56,632 bases of DNA from Planctomycetota bacterium. GTDB taxonomy: Bacteria; Planctomycetota; Phycisphaerae; WQYP01. Numbering within the stretch: the stretch's first letter is position 1; every line of letters starts with the position of its first letter. The position numbers and the translations under genes were made by a program. The notes below the pieces were generated by a model. That model was not told where the DNA came from. It ran no database searches and saw nothing but the letters and a program-made list of their open reading frames with translations. Location: NCBI GenBank assembly GCA_021851715.1, contig JAJZCR010000018.1, positions 1 to 56,632 on the forward strand, read 5' to 3'. Below are positions 44,710 to 54,087 of this stretch, piece after piece.

Positions 44710-45091
44710 CTCCGGAATATCCTTGCTTTTCCGTTTCCGCTTTGGTACAAAGGAATTGCCCTCTGCCATGTTCGTGTTAGGTCGGCTTTATTGCTTCGGA
44801 CCGATGAACATTACAAAGGATCCGCGACTGGTGGTTTGAAGGACAAGCCTGGTTTTGACCTTGGTCAAAACAGTTGTGGAAGTCTGGAAACTGCGTATTG
44901 CGCATCCGCCCTTGTAAAAGGGGTTCGAACTTTACCGACTCACGGCATTGCGGCGGAGGCTTTTTTTAAATTTCTTTGCGATTCCGCCCGATAAGCGAAT
45001 TGTCGGGTCGTTGGTCGAGCGTGGCTCCAAAACAAGCCCTGGTAATCGTTTGCCCCTTGACGGATTGGCCCGCGCCTGCAGGGGAATCGAC
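44710..45091. other. Intergenic region with operator-like palindrome
   Basis: No gene is supported in 380 bases. It holds the 20-bp palindrome at 44852-44871. The frame open from 44948 into the GlmU-like gene is not used here because the ribosome binding site lies at 45092. Confidence 0.6.
44852..44871. promoter_or_regulatory. Palindromic operator candidate
   Basis: GTTTTGACC-TT-GGTCAAAAC, a perfect 9-bp dyad with a 2-bp centre. The tight centre suits binding by a dimeric repressor better than an RNA hairpin. It lies about 220 bases upstream of the GlmU-like gene. Confidence 0.55.
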
Positions 45092-46324
45092 ATGACTCCT
45101 ATTTTTATTCTTGAAGATACCAAGGTCGATCTGTTATATCCCCTGACCTATTATCGACCGCCGTTTTTGCTGCGTTGCGGAGCCGGCGATCTGCTCGACC
45201 GCATGATGCTTTTTATCCAGCGGCCCATTGATGGGGTCGTGGTTCGCGACACCATGGCCGCACGCGTACGCGCCGCGATCAAATTGCGGGTCAACGGGCC
45301 ATTGCGCAATAAACACGGGGCTATTTTCATCAGCAGTCGCTGGCTCATGAGCAAGCCTTTTTCCGAGCCGCCGCCCGATACCGCCGGGTTGGTGGGCCAC
45401 GATATCGCCTGGATGCATCTTTCCCCGAAAAATCTGGCCAAACTCGATATGCGCAATATCGTGCGGACCAAAACCCTGGCGGACATGCTGCCTCAGGTGC
45501 GCGTATCGGCGGCGGAGGCGGATTTAATTGAATATCCATGGGATCTGATAACGCATAACGGCCCTGCCCTGCGGGATGATTTTTCCCGCCGCACCCCCGG
45601 CATCGCTTCGGTGCCCATGCCCGGAGCACACCTGCTGGCCCCGGAAAATATGTGTATCGACAAGGATGTTACCATTTACCCCGGCGCGGTGCTCGATGCC
45701 CGCCAGGGACCGATCATGATTGAGTCGCGGTCCGAAATTCACCCCCATGTAGTCATCACCGGGCCTGTCGCCATCGGCCAGCAGACAATCATCCGGGCCG
45801 GCGCATGCATTCGCGAAAACACCAGCATCGGTCCCAATTGCCGCCTCGGCGGAGAAATAAGCAATTGCATTTTTCTGGGCAATTCCAATAAGCAGCACCA
45901 CGGCTTTCTGGGCCAGACGGTGGTCGGTGAATGGGTCAATATCGGTGCGGGTACCACCGGCAGCAACCTCAAAAATACCTACGGCGAAGTGCGCATGCCC
46001 ATCAATGGCACCGATGTGGCTACAGGGTTGAATTTTCTGGGTGCCGTCATCGGCGATCACTCCAAGCTGGGCATCGGCACGTACTTAAGCACCGGTTCGG
46101 TGATTGGATTTTCGAGCCATGTCCTGGTTTCGCACCCCCCCAAGTTTGTTCCCAGCTTTTCCTGGCTCGATGAGAGAGGCCTCAAACGCATCGATTTTAA
46201 CAAGGCCGTGGCCATTGCCCAGATCGCCATGGAACGGCGGAACAATACCTTCACGGCGGAAGAACTTGAACTGTTTGTGCGCATTGCGGAAAAATGGTCC
46301 ACCGTCGAATCGCGGCCGAAATAA
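45092..46324 (+). CDS. GlmU-like sugar nucleotidyltransferase with left-handed beta-helix
   Basis: 410 residues. The N-terminal 200 residues match the atypical GlmU-family form (FILEDTKVDLLYPLTYYRPPFLLRCG), which lacks the classic GxGTRM signature loop. The second half is a hexapeptide-repeat beta helix (IYPGAVLDARQGPIMIESRSEIHPHVVI, NTSIGPNCRLGGEI), ending in an acyltransferase-like region (STGSVIGFSSHVLVSHPPKFVPSFSW). It probably makes or modifies an activated amino sugar, but the missing loop leaves the first activity open. GGGGA six bases upstream supports ATG 45092. Confidence 0.82.
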   Translation: MTPIFILEDTKVDLLYPLTYYRPPFLLRCGAGDLLDRMMLFIQRPIDGVVVRDTMAARVRAAIKLRVNGPLRNKHGAIFISSRWLMSKPFSEPPPDTAGLVGHDIAWMHLSPKNLAKLDMRNIVRTKTLADMLPQVRVSAAEADLIEYPWDLITHNGPALRDDFSRRTPGIASVPMPGAHLLAPENMCIDKDVTIYPGAVLDARQGPIMIESRSEIHPHVVITGPVAIGQQTIIRAGACIRENTSIGPNCRLGGEISNCIFLGNSNKQHHGFLGQTVVGEWVNIGAGTTGSNLKNTYGEVRMPINGTDVATGLNFLGAVIGDHSKLGIGTYLSTGSVIGFSSHVLVSHPPKFVPSFSWLDERGLKRIDFNKAVAIAQIAMERRNNTFTAEELELFVRIAEKWSTVESRPK

Positions 46325-46434
46325 CCGCACCGCTTCGCCCGGAGCCAGAGCCTGCTCCTGCCGTTTGCAATTCAGCGTATAACTAAGTAAAATTTCGAAG
46401 TTGTGCAGCGGCACGCGGCAGATTGGAGTGCCTT

Positions 46435-46947
46435 ATGGCAGCGGAAAAACGGGCGAACGTCACGCGGCAGCCTTGGGCGGCAGCGTCGAAGCCGCGTGTG
46501 CGGCGGGTGCCCCGCGCTCCCAAAGACCAGATTCTGGCTTTCAAGGTGGATGCCGCGCTGGCCGGGCTGTTGGCATCCGTTAATAACAAAAGCGAATTGA
46601 TTCGTGATGCGGTGTATGCCTATCTGGGACATCTGTGCCCGCTGTGCGAAGGTAGAGGCACCATTCCCGCCAATCGCAGCCACGAAATGACCCTGCTGCT
46701 CAAGCAACTGCAATTTGCCGCATGCAGCGGCTGCCATTCGGCGCTGCCCGTCATGCCGCGTCTGCAAGCGCTCGTCAATTCCCTGCCGCACGCCGATCGC
46801 CTGCGTCTGACGGAGTTTCGCAAGACCGGCGAATTGCTGTGCTCGGAATGTTTTCAAAAGGCTGATACGTGCGATACCTGCGGCGTTCATGTGCCGCATG
46901 ACCATATGGCCGATCACCGAAGAAAATTACATCTCGGGCATAAATAA
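46435..46947 (+). CDS. Putative ribbon-helix-helix protein with zinc-binding C-terminus
   Basis: 170 residues. Residues about 30-60 (QILAFKVDAALAGLLASVNNKSELIRDAVYAYLG) have the beta-alpha-alpha spacing of ribbon-helix-helix DNA-binding proteins such as CopG/NikR. After that come four Cys pairs: CPLC, CSGC, CSEC and CDTC, plus a final His cluster (HVPHDHMADHRRKLHLGH). The protein could be a metal-responsive repressor, but that is inference. GGAG six bases before ATG 46435 fixes the start. Confidence 0.65.
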   Translation: MAAEKRANVTRQPWAAASKPRVRRVPRAPKDQILAFKVDAALAGLLASVNNKSELIRDAVYAYLGHLCPLCEGRGTIPANRSHEMTLLLKQLQFAACSGCHSALPVMPRLQALVNSLPHADRLRLTEFRKTGELLCSECFQKADTCDTCGVHVPHDHMADHRRKLHLGHK

Positions 46948-47005
46948 GCGGCAGACTCGCCACCCAACGATCCATTGGCTATTATCCCTATAGGCCCGAC
47001 GCATA

Positions 47006-48409
47006 GTGCCCGCGTTCGGGCGGACCAAGACCGTGGACTCCCCCAACAGCGTGTGCGACGTGCGAACCTGGTTCAACAGCAGCCCGAATATCCCCTGGCC
47101 ATACTCTTTTGCCCGCATCCCCAGACCTGTTGGTTTTAGATATCCATTGGCGGCGGTTGTGCTGCTGATGTGGTCTCTTGCCGGGGTGAACCACGGCTGC
47201 TCCCGCGCGGATGGAAAGGCTTTGAACTTATCCACCGCTTTCGGAGATTGGTTTAGCGCTGACCGGCCGCAAAGCATGCTGGATCGGGATAATCTTACCG
47301 GTGACTGGTGGGGAGCACGCGACGCTCTGCAGCATCGTGGCATTATTCCAGCCGTTTCTTTTCTGCAGGCCGCCAGCGAAAATTTTGCCGGCGGCATCCG
47401 CACCAACCGTATCGACTGGCGTTATCGCCTGGATGTTTCGCTCACGCTGCATACCGCCAGGCTCTTCGGTTGGAACGGGGGAACCGCGTTTGTGGATTTC
47501 ATGGCGCACGGCGGCGAAAATCCGGCCCTTAATCTGGTGGGGTCCGCGCAGGCCATCAGCGCCATCGACCAAAATCCCGCCACCCGGCTGGACCAGCTCT
47601 GGTACAGGCAGCAATTTTCATCGGCCCATTGCTGGTTCAAGCTCGGACGTATCGATACCACATATGATTTTGATGACATTCGTGATGCTCAGCCATTTCT
47701 CAACGGCTCTTTTGGTTTTACGCCCACTATTTTTGTTTTTCCCAGCTATCCGTTTTCCGCCTGGGGCGGCGAGGCCTGCTGGAAGCCCTGGAAGCATTTG
47801 CATTTGAAGGCGGGCCTTTTTGACGGCAATACTGACAATACTCTGCCCGCCGTGGCCAGTGCCGATGCCAACGCCGTGGAAAATCCTTACGGCCTGATGG
47901 CTATCGGCCAACAAAGTACATTCTGGCATTTTGGCCGGCCACATCTTGGCGGTACCGCGGTCCTTGGCGAGTGGTATCACACCGGTACCTTCCAGACGTA
48001 TGCGGGAACCTATCAGCAGGATGCCCATGGCTTTTATATATATCTGGATCAGACTTTATGGAAAGCAACCCATCCGCGGGGGCCAGCCTCGCGCATCGGA
48101 GCTTTTATCCAATATGGCTGGGCCAACGGCAAACTCACGGAAATCGACAGCAATCTGCTCGGCGGCCTGCGCTGGCGCGGGCCGATTCCCGGCCGGCCTG
48201 ATGACAACCTCGGTTTTGGTGCCAGTTGGGCTCATTTAAGCCGCCAGGCCCAGACGCCGTATAACTCGGAATGTATTGTGGAAGGATTTTATTCCATTCA
48301 AGTAACGCCGTGGCTGAATGTGCAGCCTGATGTACAGTATGTCATTCATCCCAGCGGTACGTACGCCAACGCCCTGGTGGCGACGGTGCAGATGGGCCTT
48401 GAGTTTTGA
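47006..48409 (+). CDS. Carbohydrate-selective porin, OprB family
   Basis: Outer-membrane beta-barrel, 467 residues as given. The family start is LTGDWWGARDALQHRGI, followed by alternating amphipathic strands (FWHFGRPHLGGTAVLGEWYHTG, DNLGFGASWAHLSRQAQTPYN) and a typical C-terminal strand ending in F (VATVQMGLEF). A signal peptide (LAAVVLLMWSLAGVNHGCSRADG) begins about residue 48, so the true start is probably later than GTG 47006; I could not find a convincing one. The next gene begins 11 bases after its stop. Confidence 0.88.
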   Translation: MPAFGRTKTVDSPNSVCDVRTWFNSSPNIPWPYSFARIPRPVGFRYPLAAVVLLMWSLAGVNHGCSRADGKALNLSTAFGDWFSADRPQSMLDRDNLTGDWWGARDALQHRGIIPAVSFLQAASENFAGGIRTNRIDWRYRLDVSLTLHTARLFGWNGGTAFVDFMAHGGENPALNLVGSAQAISAIDQNPATRLDQLWYRQQFSSAHCWFKLGRIDTTYDFDDIRDAQPFLNGSFGFTPTIFVFPSYPFSAWGGEACWKPWKHLHLKAGLFDGNTDNTLPAVASADANAVENPYGLMAIGQQSTFWHFGRPHLGGTAVLGEWYHTGTFQTYAGTYQQDAHGFYIYLDQTLWKATHPRGPASRIGAFIQYGWANGKLTEIDSNLLGGLRWRGPIPGRPDDNLGFGASWAHLSRQAQTPYNSECIVEGFYSIQVTPWLNVQPDVQYVIHPSGTYANALVATVQMGLEF

Positions 48410-48420
48410 TGGAGAACCTT

Positions 48421-49785
48421 ATGAATTCCACCGCGCCGAACCTGCCGCGCCGCCGGGCTGCGATTTTCTGGATTGTAATTTATGCCCTGGTCATCGCTGC
48501 GCCGCTGCTGCTGGTACGCCTGACACAACAAGGCCATGGCCAGCAGGGCTTTTTGAAAGAGTTGTCCAACAATCTGGCTCTGGCCGGATTTGCCATTCTG
48601 GTGCTGCAATTTGTTCTGGCGGCCCGCATTCCACGGACGGAATCGCCTTTCGGGCTGGATTATTTGTTGCGGTTTCATCGGGCCATGGGCCTGCTGGCCG
48701 TGCTGATGTTATTGGCCCATCCGGTGTTGCTGGCCTGGGGCATCGGCCGATGGTGGCTGCTGACACGTTTCATTGTGCCCTGGCCGGTGGAGTTGGGCCG
48801 GCTGGCCTTGCTGACATTGGTGGTAACCGTGATTACCGCGATATGGCGGCAGTCCCTGCGCCTGGAATATCAGCGCTGGCGGAACTGGCATGGACGAATG
48901 GTTGTGTTCGTGCTGGTGCTGGCCTTTGTGCACAGCATGGTCCTGGGCATCGGCGGCCGCGACCGGGGAGATCTGTCCGCGTGGCCGGCGCGGGCGCTCT
49001 GGTTTGCCTTGGCAGCGTGCGCCCTGGGAGCGTATGCGTATCACCGGTGGTTTCACCGTTTTTATCATCGAAAAATTCTCCATGAAGTTACCAACGTCAA
49101 ACAGGAATCCCGGGATGTATGGACGTTGACGTTTGCTCCGGTGTCGCCGCGACATCGGCGTGTGCATGTTCCGGGCCAATTTCACTACATCACTGTTTTA
49201 AACCCCGACGTGCCGCGGGAGGAGCATCCGTTTTCGATATCTTCCAGCCCGGCCACTGCGGATGGCGTCGCCTCCACCATCAAAATTGTCGGCGATTTCA
49301 CCGCTCAGGTTCCGAAAATAAAGCCTGGTGACCGGGCGTACATCCGCGGCCCGTTTGGCCGGTTTTCATATCTCACCGGTGCGCCGGAAAGGCCGTTGGT
49401 TCTCATTGCCGGTGGAGTGGGCATCACGCCGCTGATGAGCATGTTACGGCATTTGCGTGATACCCGGGCCAACCGGTCGGTGCTGCTGGTATTTGTGAAC
49501 CGCAGCGAAGAGGATATCATCTTTCGAGAGGAACTTGCGGCCATGGAATCTCTGGACCGGCCGCAACTGCAGGTGGTGCATGTGTTAAGTCGCCCATCCG
49601 CCGGCTGGCAGGGTTGTCGGGGCCGCTTGAATCGGCAAATCTTGGCGGAATTGCTTCGTGGGCAGGTGCTGGAGAAGGATTATTACGTTTGCGGGCCGCC
49701 GGCCATGGCCGAAGCGACCATGCGACTGCTGCGCGAAATGGGCGTGCCGCAGTTCAGTATCCATTCGGAGCAATTTTCCTACTAA
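48421..49785 (+). CDS. Ferric-reductase-like transmembrane flavoprotein
   Basis: 454 residues. The N-terminal half has six helices with heme-type histidines (LLRFHRAMGLLAVLMLLAHPVLL and NWHGRMVVFVLVLAFVHSMVLG). The C-terminal half is a ferredoxin-NADP reductase module: FAD site EHPFSISSSP, NAD site LIAGGVGITPLMSMLRHLRD and the closing YYVCGPPAMAEATMRLLREMGV. It should carry electrons from NAD(P)H through flavin across the membrane, perhaps to ferric iron. GGAG six bases upstream of ATG 48421. The small membrane gene follows after 12 bases. Confidence 0.9.
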   Translation: MNSTAPNLPRRRAAIFWIVIYALVIAAPLLLVRLTQQGHGQQGFLKELSNNLALAGFAILVLQFVLAARIPRTESPFGLDYLLRFHRAMGLLAVLMLLAHPVLLAWGIGRWWLLTRFIVPWPVELGRLALLTLVVTVITAIWRQSLRLEYQRWRNWHGRMVVFVLVLAFVHSMVLGIGGRDRGDLSAWPARALWFALAACALGAYAYHRWFHRFYHRKILHEVTNVKQESRDVWTLTFAPVSPRHRRVHVPGQFHYITVLNPDVPREEHPFSISSSPATADGVASTIKIVGDFTAQVPKIKPGDRAYIRGPFGRFSYLTGAPERPLVLIAGGVGITPLMSMLRHLRDTRANRSVLLVFVNRSEEDIIFREELAAMESLDRPQLQVVHVLSRPSAGWQGCRGRLNRQILAELLRGQVLEKDYYVCGPPAMAEATMRLLREMGVPQFSIHSEQFSY

Positions 49786-49797
49786 AGGAGCGTGCCT

Positions 49798-50004
49798 ATG
49801 CGGCGAGCCTGGTATTTTCGGTGGGTGGTGGCGGGAATCATCCTGTGGGCTGGTGGACTGGCTGTGGGATTGGCGATTTTGGCCGGCGGCTCAGGTCCGG
49901 GCCAAAAAGCTGGAATAAAAAATCCATGGAAGGTGCAGGTCCCATCCGTCAGGGGACCTTTGTCCCCCGGCGTGCATACACCGCGGCATTCGTCCATGGA
50001 GTAA
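49798..50004 (+). CDS. Small single-helix membrane protein (68 residues)
   Basis: Starts MRRAWYFRWVVAGIILWAGGLAVGLAIL, a positively charged end followed by one membrane helix. The remaining 40 residues are Gly/Pro-rich and likely periplasmic. A strong AGGAG (49787-49791) seven bases before the ATG and 5-12 base spacing to both neighbours argue it is real. Its position between a ferric-reductase-like gene and a HAMP phosphatase suggests an accessory subunit of one of them. No family recognised. Confidence 0.6.
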   Translation: MRRAWYFRWVVAGIILWAGGLAVGLAILAGGSGPGQKAGIKNPWKVQVPSVRGPLSPGVHTPRHSSME

Positions 50005-50009
50005 CCCAG

Positions 50010-51470
50010 ATGAAACTCGACCCCCAACGATGGCTCTTGCAACCGCGCAGCCTGCGGTTCGAGTTGCTCTGGTCGGTGAATTTGATTCTCGGCATCGGGC
50101 TGCTGGCGTTTTTAGCGTTTTTGTATCACCATGAACTGCGCCGCCGCCTGCAAGACCATTACCAATCTCTTCATGCCGAGGCTGCGGCACTCGCCGACGG
50201 TGTGCAGGAATTGCGTGGCCAGGGCTGGCCGGAGGTGCAGGAATATATCAATGCCTCCCGCCAGTTGATGCAATCGGTGGCCGGTTCGCCCAATCATTAT
50301 ATTGCGGTACGGATGGGGCACGTGGTGCTGCAGAGCGGCCGTGCCGGGGCAGAGCCGGGGAGTTTTTATGCCGTTGTGCGGCGGGCCGCCGTGACGCCAA
50401 GCCACCAGGTGATGGTGGGGCGGCGGCGGGTGATGGTGGCCGCGGAAAAGCTCGGCCATGTGCGGTTGTACGTCGGCGAAGACGTGGCGGGTGTGCAACA
50501 GCGAATTCGGAACCAGATACTGCTGTGGCTGGCCGTCATTGCCGTATTGGGGCTGGTGCTCACGGCGGTGATCAGCCTGGTGCTGATTCGATTGGTAACG
50601 CGGCCCTTGCAACAGTTGGTGGCGGCGGTGCGGCACATTGGGCAGGGCCATCTTGAGGCGGATATTCCCAACATTCGCAGCAGTCAGGAGATGGCATTTC
50701 TGGCGGCAGCCATTCATAACATGAGTACTGCTCTGGCGGAAGGCCGGCGGCAGGATCAACAGCGCATTGAGAAAGCCCGGCGTATTCAGCAGCACCTGCA
50801 GCCGCCGGTTCCCGACGGCGTAGCCCGCATTGCCGTCGGCTATAGACCCGCGGCCGTGGTAGGCGGAGATTATTTTGATTTCCAACTGCTCTCCGAGGGG
50901 GTGATTCTGGCCTGTGTGGCGGATGTTTCAGGGCATGGGGTTCCAGCAGCCATGGGCGCGGCGATGCTCAAAACACTCTTTCTTGCGGCCACGGCGGAAA
51001 GCACGGATCCAGGCCAGGTACTTACCAGAATGAACACCACATTTACCCAGGTGGCGTTGGAGGAAGATTTTGCCTCCATCATTGTCGTCAAATTGGCCCC
51101 CCACCGGCATACGCTGGAGTACGCCAGCGCCGGTCATGAAACCTGTTACCTGTTGCGGGCGACAGGGCAAGTAGAGGCCTTGCATTCCACGGGGGGCCTG
51201 ATGGGCCTGACGGCCCTGGCGCAGTGGCAATCCAGAACGCTGTCCATGACCGGACCGGATCGGGTGGTGCTGCTGACCGACGGCCTTTCCGAAGCCATGT
51301 CGCCGGAGGGACGGCTGTTTGGCCGTCAGCAGGTGCTTGATTTACTCACGGCAAAATGCCAAGCTCCGTTGGATGCAGTTGCGGAGGGCCTGATGGCGGC
51401 GGCGGAGGTGTGGTGTAAGGGTCGATTGCACAGAGATGATATCACGGTTTTGGCCATCGCCATGGCGTAA
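50010..51470 (+). CDS. HAMP-SpoIIE/PP2C-type serine phosphatase (RsbU-like)
   Basis: 486 residues. TM1 (LLWSVNLILGIGLLAFLAFLY), a periplasmic sensor of about 130 residues, TM2 (LLWLAVIAVLGLVLTAVISLVLI) and a HAMP linker (RLVTRPLQQLVAAVRHIGQG) come first. The SpoIIE-type catalytic domain follows: GGDYFDF, VADVSGHGVPAAMGAAMLK, YASAGHETCYLL, LLTDGLSEA and DDITVLAIA. Such proteins dephosphorylate anti-sigma-factor antagonists. No kinase, antagonist or sigma gene is adjacent. GGAG eight bases upstream supports ATG 50010. It follows the 68-residue gene directly. Confidence 0.93.
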   Translation: MKLDPQRWLLQPRSLRFELLWSVNLILGIGLLAFLAFLYHHELRRRLQDHYQSLHAEAAALADGVQELRGQGWPEVQEYINASRQLMQSVAGSPNHYIAVRMGHVVLQSGRAGAEPGSFYAVVRRAAVTPSHQVMVGRRRVMVAAEKLGHVRLYVGEDVAGVQQRIRNQILLWLAVIAVLGLVLTAVISLVLIRLVTRPLQQLVAAVRHIGQGHLEADIPNIRSSQEMAFLAAAIHNMSTALAEGRRQDQQRIEKARRIQQHLQPPVPDGVARIAVGYRPAAVVGGDYFDFQLLSEGVILACVADVSGHGVPAAMGAAMLKTLFLAATAESTDPGQVLTRMNTTFTQVALEEDFASIIVVKLAPHRHTLEYASAGHETCYLLRATGQVEALHSTGGLMGLTALAQWQSRTLSMTGPDRVVLLTDGLSEAMSPEGRLFGRQQVLDLLTAKCQAPLDAVAEGLMAAAEVWCKGRLHRDDITVLAIAMA

Positions 51471-51500
51471 AGCCGCTGGTTGCCGCACCATTAAACGAGA

Positions 51501-51541
51501 ACGGCCGGTGCGTCAATGCCATCTGAAAAGCCACCGGTCGT
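51501..51541. terminator. Possible bidirectional stem-loop after the phosphatase gene
   Basis: ACGGCCGGTG (51501-51510) pairs with CACCGGTCGT (51532-51541): ten pairs with one G-U, 21-base loop, between two convergent genes. No T-run follows, so termination is only a guess. Confidence 0.35.
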
Positions 51542-51615
51542 TGGCGGCCCAGCCGGCCTGAATAACGGTTCAACGGACCCCTGGGCAAATCCCGGCAGTG
51601 CGGCCCCGCGGTGCC

Positions 51616-54087
51616 TCAATGCCGGAGGTGGTGGTAGGCCCAATCATAAAGCATGACCTGGGCCGCCAAGGCCTGGGCCGATGCGGGCGCATAACCACTG
51701 ATCCCCCACGTATCGGTACCTAGAAAACCGCTGGTGATGTCATATTGCGAATACACCACTGTCCAGCGCCCGTGCCATTTGATGCCCAGCAGACGGGGAT
51801 GCGTTTTGAGCCGGTCTACCACAGCGACAAACTTGCGGTAGTGTACCCGCGTTACATTCATGCCATCTGGAAATTTGCCCGTCAGCAGCGACGCTGTAAG
51901 TGGAATCGGTACCAAGGGTACGTGCGGGAAAACGGATTTTATCAACTTGACGAATGAATCGGTAAAGCGAGACTTGCCTCCCGCGGCATCGCCCAGCAAC
52001 ATTCCGCCGTGTCGCAAGTAACGGCCAAGGGCGGCAATTTGCGAGGCGCTCCATGTAAAGTGCCGGGTGCCGGTCAACACCGCCAGATCGCACGTGGCGG
52101 CATGCAACGCTGTGGGAAGCATGTGTGAAAGTTGCACCCGCAGCCCATGAGCACGTGCAGCCAGCGCCGCCATTCGCGGCCACGCTCCCGGTTCCGGATT
52201 CCAATTTCCTGTGTATTGAATCTGGGCTACGGATATTTGCTGATGCATGGCCCCGGTCGGCGGTGGCACCGCCAGAGAATGAAGCCGGTTGGACAGGGCA
52301 CCTTTTCCATTGGCATAAAAATATAAATTGGCGGGAATTTCCCAATCGCGTTGGCGATTGAATTGCCGCGCCTGCCACACACCCCCCAGGTCCAACGGAC
52401 TGATGATCCACAGATAACGCGTGCCATTGTTCATGGCCAGCAGGCCCGGATTGCGCTTGAAGTGCAGCCATGGTTGTATGTGGTAAAGCGTGCTGGCCGC
52501 CGCAAGCGGCTGGACTGGATATCGCTGATGCACGGTTTGCAGGGCACAGTGAATCATGGCTTTGCGGAATATGGCCGAGTGCCCGTCGCAGGACGCCAGG
52601 ATGATGCCGCCGGCATGAAGGTATTGCCGCAGCTTGCCAATATCGCCGGGCGTAAAATGCGGATCGGTCTTACCGGTAATCAGCAGCAGGGGTGAATTGA
52701 GCCAATCTGCAACCGGCGTATTAAAACTGACCACCTGCCAGTTCAATGGCGTTTCAAACGTGCGACTGACCCAGGAGGTAAAGTTGGCGGCATCGCGCTG
52801 CCGGGCATTCCACGCACCGCTGTAGCTTTTGTTGTATTGCAGCTTGCTGATGAGAATGGGATTCAGCCCGCGGTCGAGTGTCAACAGGGCATAAGCGGTG
52901 CTCGCATTGCGATCGGCCCCGATAAAGTGCCCTTTCCAACTGCCGTCGCGGCGCTGCGTTTTGATCAGATGCCGCGCAAAATCGTTATACCAATTGTGCT
53001 GCGCGAAGGTCTGCAGCCCGCTGGCCAGACCCAGCCGCACGTAATTGTAAATTTCATAAAGGCTGCGGAATTTACCGGTGAAGTGCCGGTTGATCCAGGC
53101 CATGCCGCGGAGCACATTCGGATCTGGTTGCGGCTCGAGCGTGGGCTGCTGATGAATGAATTCATCACAAATAAGCAGGCTGGCCAGTCCGGCGGGGGTA
53201 AAATCGGCGGCCCGCCACGGGGTACGCGTCCGATCCAAGGGCTTGGAGCCGCTGTAACCCCAGGCACCGGAAAAACTCTGCGCGGTGCGCCAATGGCGCG
53301 CCGCCTGCACCCAATAGTGATGCGGAATGGAAATGCCCTGATGGGCACAGGCCCACACCCCCAGCACGCCGTACTGGCTGTTGGAATTATCCCATAAATT
53401 CCGGGGCCGCCCGAACCCCACATAGCGTGGAATTATCCAATACGTATATGCGCCATCGCGATTCATCGCCCGCCGCAGATACCGGGCATCCATTTTTAGC
53501 ACACGTAGATACTCGGGCTTGGGCGGCAGCAGAGCCATGGCATTGGCCTGAAATGACGCTACGTACGTGGATTGCGGATGCAGCGTGGCTAGAAAATGTA
53601 TGGCGCGCCGCAGCGGCGGAGCATAAATATTCAGGGCCTGCAGATGCAGGCTTTGGCCCACATCCAGCAGGGCTTCGGTTACCAGTGCGGTTTCACCGCC
53701 GAATTGCCGCGGGAACTGGCTTTTTCCGCTGGTGTGGGCCTTGGTATCATCCGGCCAGAAGCCTTCCCACAGGGTGGTTTTGTCCTCATGCTGAAGCAGA
53801 AATTGAACGCCATGGTCAATGGCCCTGATCACCTGCCCGCTTCGTACGCGGGGAGTTAATTCCGCGGCCGGTCCATGGCCGGCCACCGGGTGATGTAATG
53901 GCAACGGCCGATGAGTTTGCGCAGCGCTCACCGCACCTTGCGTCATCCGGTGCGTAGCTACGGGCCAAAGCACCGCCGCCAGTCCGAGGGTGAGTATTGC
54001 CAGGCGGATGGAAAAAGCAGGCTGGCTGGAGCGTAAAATCATAGAAACCCAATCGTGGTGCCGGTATTTGTTGACCGCGGCGGTCAT
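51616..54087 (-). CDS. Large DUF4159 protein with prenyltransferase/cyclase-like N-terminus
   Basis: About 823 residues, with an N-terminal helix (FSIRLAILTLGLAAVLWPVA) and a probable periplasmic remainder. Residues about 90-470 look like an alpha/alpha-toroid of terpene cyclase/prenyltransferase type (RAIDHGVQFLLQHED, WNARQRDAANF, RRDGSWKGHF). Two DUF4159-like units follow: DWLNSPLLLITGKTDPHFTPGDIGKLRQYLHAGGIILAS and CDLAVLTGTRHFTWSASQIAALGRYLRHGGMLLGDAAGG. The duplication suggests tandem domains. The start could also be 54120 or 54042. Catalytic residues of a true cyclase are not seen. Confidence 0.8.
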   Translation of the reverse strand: MTAAVNKYRHHDWVSMILRSSQPAFSIRLAILTLGLAAVLWPVATHRMTQGAVSAAQTHRPLPLHHPVAGHGPAAELTPRVRSGQVIRAIDHGVQFLLQHEDKTTLWEGFWPDDTKAHTSGKSQFPRQFGGETALVTEALLDVGQSLHLQALNIYAPPLRRAIHFLATLHPQSTYVASFQANAMALLPPKPEYLRVLKMDARYLRRAMNRDGAYTYWIIPRYVGFGRPRNLWDNSNSQYGVLGVWACAHQGISIPHHYWVQAARHWRTAQSFSGAWGYSGSKPLDRTRTPWRAADFTPAGLASLLICDEFIHQQPTLEPQPDPNVLRGMAWINRHFTGKFRSLYEIYNYVRLGLASGLQTFAQHNWYNDFARHLIKTQRRDGSWKGHFIGADRNASTAYALLTLDRGLNPILISKLQYNKSYSGAWNARQRDAANFTSWVSRTFETPLNWQVVSFNTPVADWLNSPLLLITGKTDPHFTPGDIGKLRQYLHAGGIILASCDGHSAIFRKAMIHCALQTVHQRYPVQPLAAASTLYHIQPWLHFKRNPGLLAMNNGTRYLWIISPLDLGGVWQARQFNRQRDWEIPANLYFYANGKGALSNRLHSLAVPPPTGAMHQQISVAQIQYTGNWNPEPGAWPRMAALAARAHGLRVQLSHMLPTALHAATCDLAVLTGTRHFTWSASQIAALGRYLRHGGMLLGDAAGGKSRFTDSFVKLIKSVFPHVPLVPIPLTASLLTGKFPDGMNVTRVHYRKFVAVVDRLKTHPRLLGIKWHGRWTVVYSQYDITSGFLGTDTWGISGYAPASAQALAAQVMLYDWAYHHLRH

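Noticed and set aside
49614..50009. N-terminal extension of the phosphatase frame back to 49614
   Set aside because: It overlaps the reductase and the 68-residue gene, while ATG 50010 has its own ribosome binding site and starts directly before TM1.
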